DNA of 19,138 nt from TMED14 sp038145075. GTDB lineage: Bacteria; Bacteroidota; Bacteroidia; Flavobacteriales; Schleiferiaceae. Where the stretch lies: contig JAYQOY010000032.1 of the NCBI GenBank assembly GCA_038145075.1, positions 1 through 19,138 on the forward strand, written 5' to 3'. Both the position numbers and the translations under genes were made by a program. The notes under the pieces were generated by a model. That model was not told the origin of the DNA and searched no databases. It saw only the letters and a program-made list of their open reading frames with translations. How positions within the stretch are numbered: position 1 is the first letter of the stretch; each line of letters starts with the position of its first letter. This document shows, in pieces, positions 14,038-19,138 of this stretch.

Positions 14038-15030
14038 ATGAGTTACTTGCGTTATTTACTGGCCTTTACGCTCACGCTTTCCGTCTGGTGGGCCTTGAAT
14101 CACAGCGGCTGGTGGAGCTTTTCGGCGCTCGCCTATGCCTTTGGATTTGTGCCCTTTCTGGAAGTCATCCTCCCGCCTAAAACGCAAAACGCCTCCGAGG
14201 AGACCCTCGCGCGCTGGGAGCGGTCCATGTGGTTTGACGCCGTACTGGTTTTGGTAGTTCCTGCGCACCTCTGGATGCTCTGGCTCTTTGTGACCACGGT
14301 TCCTGGGGATATCGCCGCGGGCGATACCTTGAGCTTGGTGGGCCATATCACGGCCTACGGGGTATCTGCAGGTTCTTTGGCCATTAACACGGCCCATGAA
14401 CTGGGGCACCGCCGCGAAAAACACTTTCAAACCTTGGCGCAGGGCCTGCTCGTCACCAGTTTATACGGGCAGTTTTACATCGATCACAATTGGGGCCACC
14501 ACAAGCATGTGGCAACGCCGGAGGATCCGTCTTCGGCGCGTCGCGGTGAATCGGTCTATGCGTTTTGGGTGCGCAGTGTGTTAGGGGTATGGCGCTCCGC
14601 TTGGGCCCTAGACGCCCCGCGCATGGCGCGTTTGCTGGTATGGGAAGTCGTTTTGCTTCTGAGCATAGCCTGGGTGGAGCTCGCGGCTTTGCTTCCCTTT
14701 ATCGCAGCTTCTGTCGTAGGCTTTTTGCTTTTGGAAACGGTCAACTACATTGAGCACTACGGCTTGACCCGAAAAAAACTCAGCGACCTGCGCTACGAAA
14801 CTGCGACCCCGGTGCATTCCTGGAACTCCAACCATCCCATGGGGCGCTTTTTGCTCTTTGAACTCACACGCCACAGCGACCACCACGCGTCCCCGCACAA
14901 GGAATACCCGTCCCTTCAACACCACGACGAGGCGCCTCAAATGCCTGCGGGCTATCCTGCGATGATGCTTTTGTCCTTGGTTCCACCCTTGTTTTACAAG
15001 GTGGTGGATCCGCTCATTCCAAATCGTTAG
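14038..15030 (+). CDS. AlkB-like integral-membrane di-iron monooxygenase
   Basis: A 330-residue polytopic membrane protein of the alkane 1-monooxygenase / fatty-acid desaturase superfamily. The histidine boxes that bind the two irons are present: HELGH (120-124), DHNWGHH (149-155) with the following VATPEDPSSARRGES typical of AlkB, NYIEHYGL (236-243), and LTRHSDHH (276-283). The C-terminal DEAPQMPAGYPAM is also an AlkB hallmark. Several hydrophobic helices lie in residues 5-115 and 195-235. I chose ATG 14038 since the TTG at 14029 would only add three residues. AlkB enzymes hydroxylate terminal carbons of medium-chain alkanes using rubredoxin; none is encoded here. At 330 residues it is shorter than Pseudomonas AlkB (about 400). 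Substrate may instead be a lipid or carotenoid, given the CrtA-like partner. Confidence 0.86.
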   Translation: MSYLRYLLAFTLTLSVWWALNHSGWWSFSALAYAFGFVPFLEVILPPKTQNASEETLARWERSMWFDAVLVLVVPAHLWMLWLFVTTVPGDIAAGDTLSLVGHITAYGVSAGSLAINTAHELGHRREKHFQTLAQGLLVTSLYGQFYIDHNWGHHKHVATPEDPSSARRGESVYAFWVRSVLGVWRSAWALDAPRMARLLVWEVVLLLSIAWVELAALLPFIAASVVGFLLLETVNYIEHYGLTRKKLSDLRYETATPVHSWNSNHPMGRFLLFELTRHSDHHASPHKEYPSLQHHDEAPQMPAGYPAMMLLSLVPPLFYKVVDPLIPNR

Positions 15031-15039
15031 GAGGAAAGT

Positions 15040-15948
15040 TTAGCGCAAGGTTGCAGGGAGCAGATTCTCAAGGATTCGGACTTGAGGGTCAAAGGGCTCT
15101 AGGGCGTCCAAACCCAAATGCGCAATGGCCGCGTTCATGGTGGGGTAATCCGAAAATGCAAAAGCTGGAGAAAGTCCAATCAATTCAGAGCCCATCGTCT
15201 GACCGCCCAAAAGCGCGACCTCCGAGGCAACACGCTCGAAAAGTTGCTTTGGAGTGCATCGGTTTAAGTCAACGATGTTGCAACTCACTTGCATGCACCC
15301 AAATTCAGGGCTGTCCCAGCCAATGGCTCGGAGGCCTGGAAGACCGCCAGGGCTGCTCTCTCTCACGTTTTTGGCTACCCGTTTGACCTGTCCAAGGTCG
15401 AGGCCCGTCACATTGATGTTGTAGGCAAGCAGGAAGGGACGAACCCCTAAGGCCATGGCACCAAAGCGGGCTTGGTACTGCCCAAAATCGAAGGTGCTAA
15501 CTCGGGCGGCGACGCCTTCGTAGTCGCCTTTTCGGACATTGGCCAAAAGATCAAAGCCGGGCTGAACGGCACTTTGCGCATAGAACCATCCGCCAATACC
15601 AAGCTGGGAAAAAGCCTTTGCGAGAGCGGCGACGGTGCGATGCGCCTCGCCTTCGGATGCTGGATCCAAGGGGACGATGGGGCAGACGTCCAAGGCGCCA
15701 ATGCGCGGATGTATGCCGCTCTGCGTGCGCATGTCGAGGTGTTCCAAGCAATCACTGGCCAAGGTGGTCAATGCCTGTACGAGGCCCTCAGAGGTACCTG
15801 CTAAAGTGAAAACGGTGCGGTTAGCGTCCCAGCCTCGGTCTTGGTGCAGGAGGTAGACGTCGGGATGGCGGCGAAGACGATCGGCTAGGCTATCTAAGAG
15901 TTCGGCACGCCGACCCTCCGAAATGTTAACGACACATTCCAGCGCCAT
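15040..15948 (-). CDS. ftcD: Glutamate formimidoyltransferase
   Basis: A 302-residue cytoplasmic enzyme matching the formiminotransferase part of FTCD. It transfers the formimino group from N-formimino-L-glutamate to tetrahydrofolate, the last step of one histidine-degradation route. Motifs: ECVVNISEGR (4-13), GWDANRTVFT (39-48), GIHPRIGALDVCPIVPL (78-94) with the catalytic-type His80, then NVTGLDLGQVKRVAKNVRES and GGLPGLRAIG. It lacks the C-terminal cyclodeaminase domain found in the vertebrate fusion, and no separate fchA gene is in view. ATG 15948-15946 overlaps the TAA of hutG by one base (TAATG), indicating coupling. It is the third gene of the hut operon and converges with the AlkB-like gene (9 bp between stops). 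Confidence 0.93.
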   Translation of the reverse strand: MALECVVNISEGRRAELLDSLADRLRRHPDVYLLHQDRGWDANRTVFTLAGTSEGLVQALTTLASDCLEHLDMRTQSGIHPRIGALDVCPIVPLDPASEGEAHRTVAALAKAFSQLGIGGWFYAQSAVQPGFDLLANVRKGDYEGVAARVSTFDFGQYQARFGAMALGVRPFLLAYNINVTGLDLGQVKRVAKNVRESSPGGLPGLRAIGWDSPEFGCMQVSCNIVDLNRCTPKQLFERVASEVALLGGQTMGSELIGLSPAFAFSDYPTMNAAIAHLGLDALEPFDPQVRILENLLPATLR

Positions 15949-16907
15949 TACCAGGGAAGGTTTTGGCAGCCCCGAATGAATTGAAGTGCGCTGTACGCGA
16001 CGGATTTTGCCAAAGCGGATTGGGCCTGGGCTTCGGCCAAGCCCACAGAGGCTTCAGCGAGGTGCAGGTAGGCGCATTGACCCGTCTGGCCGGCCCGGTA
16101 GGCGGTTTCAGCCACGTCCAGCCAGGTCCATCCGATGTGGCTCATGGCGCTACTGGGGCAGGAGGCAATGCCATCCGCACAGACTTCCAGCCCAAAAGGA
16201 CGGTTCTGCACGAAGGACAGCAGGCGTTCGCGGGCCTGATCCATGGACTGCTCGCCCCGAATCGCCCAGGATTCAAAGGTTTCGTAGGTGCAGCCTTCCT
16301 GGCGGTTCATGTAGTCCAGGCTCGCCGCATTCACACCGTGCTCGCTCAATCCTAAGACGGCGTAACGGTCCAAGGTCTTTGCTTCATGCGCATAGCTGAA
16401 GCCATTCCCGCTGTGACGGCCTTCAAGCGCCCGAACGTCCGGATGGGGGTCCAAATTCAAGGCATTTACCACCCCATGCGTTTTGGAAGCAGATACCAGC
16501 AGGGGATAGGCGTTGTTGTGCCCGCCGCCGATGAGAACAGGCACTTTACCTGCGGCAAATAGGGGGTCTAATTCAGCCTGCACACGCTGGTCTACTTCGG
16601 CTGTGAGTGCGCGCAATTCCGCGAGGTCGGTCGTTTGGCTCGCTTTAGCCTGAAGATCTTCTACGTCGGCCCATGCCCAACCTACTTGTTCGGCCGCAAA
16701 CCAATCATTGATGGGCATGTTGGCAAGCGCTGTAAAGACGGCCGCCGGAGTTGCGGCAGCACCGGGACGGCCCAAATTGGCACGGACCCCAATGTCTTCA
16801 GGAACGCCCACAAAGACATACTGGCCTTGGCCAGGAGCTTGGGCCCGGAGCACATCGCCTAGGCGTTTTTCGCCAGCGCGGGGGACAAAGGCTTCAAAAG
16901 GGTTCAT
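15948..16907 (-). CDS. hutG: Arginase-family formimidoylglutamase (HutG-like)
   Basis: A 319-residue ureohydrolase-family enzyme predicted to hydrolyse N-formimino-L-glutamate to glutamate and formamide. Metal-binding motifs: GGGHNNAYP (127-135), NLDPHPD (151-157, the DxHxD pattern) and an HLAEAS segment (282-287) with the late conserved Glu. The third metal motif, normally D-x-D, reads EVCAD (241-245), so Cys243 stands where an Asp ligand is expected. I chose ATG 16907, which overlaps the hutI TGA as ATGA; the longer open frame lies inside hutI. Agmatinase or arginase are alternatives by family, but the hutI and ftcD neighbours make formiminoglutamate the likely substrate. Confidence 0.88.
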   Translation of the reverse strand: MNPFEAFVPRAGEKRLGDVLRAQAPGQGQYVFVGVPEDIGVRANLGRPGAAATPAAVFTALANMPINDWFAAEQVGWAWADVEDLQAKASQTTDLAELRALTAEVDQRVQAELDPLFAAGKVPVLIGGGHNNAYPLLVSASKTHGVVNALNLDPHPDVRALEGRHSGNGFSYAHEAKTLDRYAVLGLSEHGVNAASLDYMNRQEGCTYETFESWAIRGEQSMDQARERLLSFVQNRPFGLEVCADGIASCPSSAMSHIGWTWLDVAETAYRAGQTGQCAYLHLAEASVGLAEAQAQSALAKSVAYSALQFIRGCQNLPW

Positions 16908-18163
16908 AGACCAAAGACAAAGGTGTGTTCCACAAGATTTTCCCCAAATCGGTAGGGGAGGCTGGCGAGGCTTTGTACTGGCTTCGTCAGGCATACGTGC
17001 GCTTCTTTCCCTACGGCAATGGAGCCAAAGCGCTTCTGGGCGTTCAACGCGGCAGCGGCATTGAGGGTTAAGCCGACCAAGCCCTCCATGGGCGTCAGTT
17101 TCATTTGGTGACAGGCCAAACTCCAGGCCAGCATCAAGTTGCTGCTCGGGGCTGACCCTGGGTTGAAGTCCGACGCAATCGCCAAAGGCAATCCAGCGTC
17201 GATGATTTTCCGGCCGGGCGTGTAGGGAATGTTCAAAAAGAGCGAGCATCCGGGCAGAGCCACTGGAATAGGGCCTTGGCGGTTCGACCAGGCAGTTTGA
17301 AGGTCCAGCAGATCCTGATCGCTGAGCACTTCGAGGTGGTCAACACTCAAGGCCTGCGCAGCGATACTCGCTTGCAAGCCGCCCGAAGTAGTGAACTGAT
17401 TGACGTGCGCCTTAAGGGGCAAGCCCAGGCCTTGAGCAGCGTCCGCAAGGCGGGCCAGTTCTTCGGGCGTGAAGTACTGGTCCTCGCAAAAAATGTCCAC
17501 AAAGTCAGCCAGGCCTTCGTGCGCCACGGCCGGAAGCATCTCGTGGAGCACTTCGTGGAAGTAGGCCTCGCGTTGGCCGTTAAAGCGTTTGGGGACGGCA
17601 TGGGCGCCTAGAAAGGTGGCGAAGAGCGGCATGCGGGTGAGGCTTTTGGCCTTTTGCACCACGCGGAGCATCTTCAGTTCCGTCTCCAGGGAGAGGCCGT
17701 AGCCGCTTTTAATTTCCACCACGGCGGTACCGGTGCTTCGCGCTTGGCTGAGTCTCTGGAGCAAATCGTCCAAAAGAGCTTCTTCCGAACGCGCCTCCAA
17801 AGCAGCGGCGGAATTCAATATGCCGCCTCCTGCTGCCGCAATTTCTGCGTAGCTCGCGCCGCGCATCCGCATCTCAAACTCCTCTGAGCGTTCCTTCGCA
17901 AACACCATATGGGTATGGGAGTCCACTAGGGCTGGGAAGGCCCAGCGGCCGGTGCCGTCTATGCTGCGCACCTGTTCGGGGTAGGCCCCGGAACGCAGTT
18001 CCTCCATGGTGCCGAACGCCACGATCTGTCCGCCCTCCATGTCCAAGAAAGCGTGGTTCAAGCAGGTCGCCTGATCCATAGAAGGTCCTGCCAAATAGGG
18101 AGGAAAAGTGCCTTCCAAATCCACTAGGGCGATGCCAGCGAGGTTTTCCAGTCGGGTGCGCAT
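16904..18163 (-). CDS. hutI: Imidazolonepropionase
   Basis: A 419-residue amidohydrolase that opens 4-imidazolone-5-propionate to N-formimino-L-glutamate in histidine degradation. The metal-binding set is complete: HTH (83-85), His253 in KAHVNQ, His276 in VDHLE, and Asp332 in IASDFNPGSAP. Other HutI hallmarks are EFEMRMRGASYAEIAAAGGG (95-114) and KSGYGLSLETELKML (152-166). It has the usual family length (about 405-420). I chose ATG 18163 (MRTRLENLAG); the open frame beyond it runs into the divergent aroC. It leads the operon hutI-hutG-ftcD, and its TGA overlaps the hutG ATG. Upstream hutU and hutH are not in this window. Confidence 0.96.
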   Translation of the reverse strand: MRTRLENLAGIALVDLEGTFPPYLAGPSMDQATCLNHAFLDMEGGQIVAFGTMEELRSGAYPEQVRSIDGTGRWAFPALVDSHTHMVFAKERSEEFEMRMRGASYAEIAAAGGGILNSAAALEARSEEALLDDLLQRLSQARSTGTAVVEIKSGYGLSLETELKMLRVVQKAKSLTRMPLFATFLGAHAVPKRFNGQREAYFHEVLHEMLPAVAHEGLADFVDIFCEDQYFTPEELARLADAAQGLGLPLKAHVNQFTTSGGLQASIAAQALSVDHLEVLSDQDLLDLQTAWSNRQGPIPVALPGCSLFLNIPYTPGRKIIDAGLPLAIASDFNPGSAPSSNLMLAWSLACHQMKLTPMEGLVGLTLNAAAALNAQKRFGSIAVGKEAHVCLTKPVQSLASLPYRFGENLVEHTFVFGL

Positions 18164-18167
18164 GGAA

Positions 18168-18175
18168 CGAAGGTA
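18168..18175 (-). promoter_or_regulatory. Candidate -7 box for the hut operon
   Basis: The minus strand reads TACCTTCG, one mismatch from TAnnTTTG, ending only 4 nt before the hutI ATG. If real, the transcript would be nearly or fully leaderless. No good -33 TTG is visible at the expected distance. Confidence 0.25.
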
Positions 18176-18185
18176 GGGTATCGCG

Positions 18186-18193
18186 TATTTTTG
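18186..18193 (+). promoter_or_regulatory. Candidate -7 box for aroC
   Basis: TATTTTTG is an exact TAnnTTTG match ending 5 nt before the aroC ATG, which predicts a start site at or very near the initiation codon. The -33 region, which would fall over the hutI start, has no clear TTTG. Confidence 0.4.
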
Positions 18194-18198
18194 AGGAT

Positions 18199-19138
18199 AT
18201 GGCAGGCAACACCTTTGGCGAGATTTTTCGGTTGACCACGTTTGGCGAATCCCATGGAAGCGCCATGGGTGGGGTGGTGGACGGAATGCCGGCGGGCGTT
18301 TGGGTCGATACCGCTCGGGTTCAAGAGGCGTTGGATCGACGCAAACCAGGCCAAGGTGCCCTGACCACGGCGCGCAAAGAAAGCGATACCGTGGAATTCC
18401 TGAGTGGCTTTCACCCACAAGCGGATGCACAAGGACGCCTTCAAACCCTGGGTACCCCCATTGGATTTATCGTTCGGAACACGGATGCACATTCCAAGGA
18501 CTACGATGCCCTGGAGAAAACCTACCGGCCCTCGCATGCCGACTATACCTACGAAGTGAAGTACGGCTTGCGCGACCACCGGGGTGGCGGCCGATCTTCC
18601 GCCCGTGAAACGGTTTGCCGAGTGGTTGGCGGAGCCTTGGCCCAAGCCCTTCTGCCGGCTGACCTGCACATTCATGCCTTTGTGCAGCGCATGGCAGGGG
18701 TGGGCATCCCCGAGGGGGCGCATTTTGACGTGGCCGAGGCCTTTCTACATCCAACCGGCTGTCCGCATCCAGAAACAGCGGAAAAAATGGAAGCCGCTTT
18801 GTTGGCGCTGAAGGACGCGGGCGATACCGCAGGCGGGGTGATTCGCTGCCACGTGACGGGCGTGCCTGCGGGCTGGGGCGAACCCGTTTTTGACAAGCTC
18901 CATGCGCGCTTGGGCTATGCCATGCTGGGCATCAACGCGGCCAAAGGCGTGGAGTTTGGCAGCGGTTTTGCGGGCTCGGACTCCACGGGAAGCCAGCAAA
19001 ATGACCCCTTCACGGGCGTGGGGCAGACGGCGACGAATCATTCGGGCGGTATACAGGGAGGGATCTCCAACGGTATGCCTCTGGAATTTAGCGTGGCCTT
19101 CAAGCCTATTGCCTCCATCCGCCAAGCCCAACAAACGG
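18199..19138 (+). CDS. aroC: Chorismate synthase, 3' end beyond window
   Basis: The first 313 residues of chorismate synthase, which converts 5-enolpyruvylshikimate-3-phosphate to chorismate using reduced FMN, the last common step of aromatic synthesis. It is open at the right edge; about 40 residues of the normal ~355 are missing. Family features: MAGNTFGEIFRLTTFGESHG with the conserved FGESHG (15-20), RRKPGQGALTTARKE, GTPIGFIVRNTD, RPSHADYTYEVKYG, and RGGGRSSARET with the catalytic-region arginines, then AAKGVEFGSGFAGSD and NHSGGIQGGISNG. ATG 18199 is the only family-like start. The gene is divergent from hutI with 35 bp between start codons. Confidence 0.96.
   Translation, partial: MAGNTFGEIFRLTTFGESHGSAMGGVVDGMPAGVWVDTARVQEALDRRKPGQGALTTARKESDTVEFLSGFHPQADAQGRLQTLGTPIGFIVRNTDAHSKDYDALEKTYRPSHADYTYEVKYGLRDHRGGGRSSARETVCRVVGGALAQALLPADLHIHAFVQRMAGVGIPEGAHFDVAEAFLHPTGCPHPETAEKMEAALLALKDAGDTAGGVIRCHVTGVPAGWGEPVFDKLHARLGYAMLGINAAKGVEFGSGFAGSDSTGSQQNDPFTGVGQTATNHSGGIQGGISNGMPLEFSVAFKPIASIRQAQQT

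Noticed and set aside
16908..17249. 114-codon N-terminal extension of HutG
   Set aside because: It lies entirely within hutI in another frame; the ATGA overlap start matches the family.
1..19138. CRISPR arrays, insertion sequences or phage genes
   Set aside because: No regularly spaced repeats, transposase or integrase motifs, or terminal inverted repeats were seen on reading both strands; only a computed repeat search could exclude very degenerate copies.

Overview
The window looks like a chromosomal segment of a Bacteroidota bacterium, probably Flavobacteriales-like, although most of it is unusually GC-rich for that group. The evidence is promoter -7 boxes of the TAnnTTTG type, few Shine-Dalgarno sequences, a TonB-dependent receptor with an N-terminal carboxypeptidase-regulatory-like domain, a DUF2911 protein, a Kazal-type lipoprotein and a CrtA-like/AlkB pair. 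Most genes are ordinary housekeeping or accessory metabolism. I see no phage, transposon, CRISPR array or defence system.

Layout. Positions 1-353 hold the 3' end of a FabK/nitronate-monooxygenase-like flavoprotein, followed by the decayed C-terminal third of a phnA/yjdM gene with an internal stop. Positions 553-3783 (minus strand) form a tight operon: thioredoxin, a fused heptose-1-phosphate guanylyltransferase/heptose-bisphosphate phosphatase, heptose-7-phosphate kinase and sedoheptulose-7-phosphate isomerase. Together they carry all four steps from sedoheptulose-7-phosphate to GDP-D-glycero-alpha-D-manno-heptose. Divergent from it is a small Kazal-type lipoprotein. Positions 4099-5288 are a poorly conserved AT-rich stretch with two small genes, a membrane peptide and a lipoprotein.

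A tRNA-Asp with its own promoter and terminator follows. Next is an FtsX-type ABC permease whose start codon overlaps that of a divergent NamZ-like (DUF1343) exo-muramidase. Convergent to the latter is a TonB-dependent receptor, preceded on the same strand by htpG and a DUF2911-TPR protein. Divergent from htpG is a two-gene operon of a CrtA-like carotenoid monooxygenase and an AlkB-like integral-membrane di-iron oxygenase. The right end holds a translationally coupled histidine-degradation operon (hutI-hutG-ftcD, minus strand) and, divergent from it, a chorismate synthase gene cut by the window edge.

Functional links. The heptose operon probably feeds a surface glycan. The hut operon contains two alternative enzymes for formiminoglutamate. 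The CrtA/AlkB pair suggests oxidative modification of a hydrophobic chain. The best leads are the overlapping divergent start codons at 6681-6684, the CrtA-AlkB pairing, the doubled formiminoglutamate step with an apparent metal-ligand substitution in HutG, and possible leaderless promoters at hutI/aroC. None of these amounts to a clearly new system.
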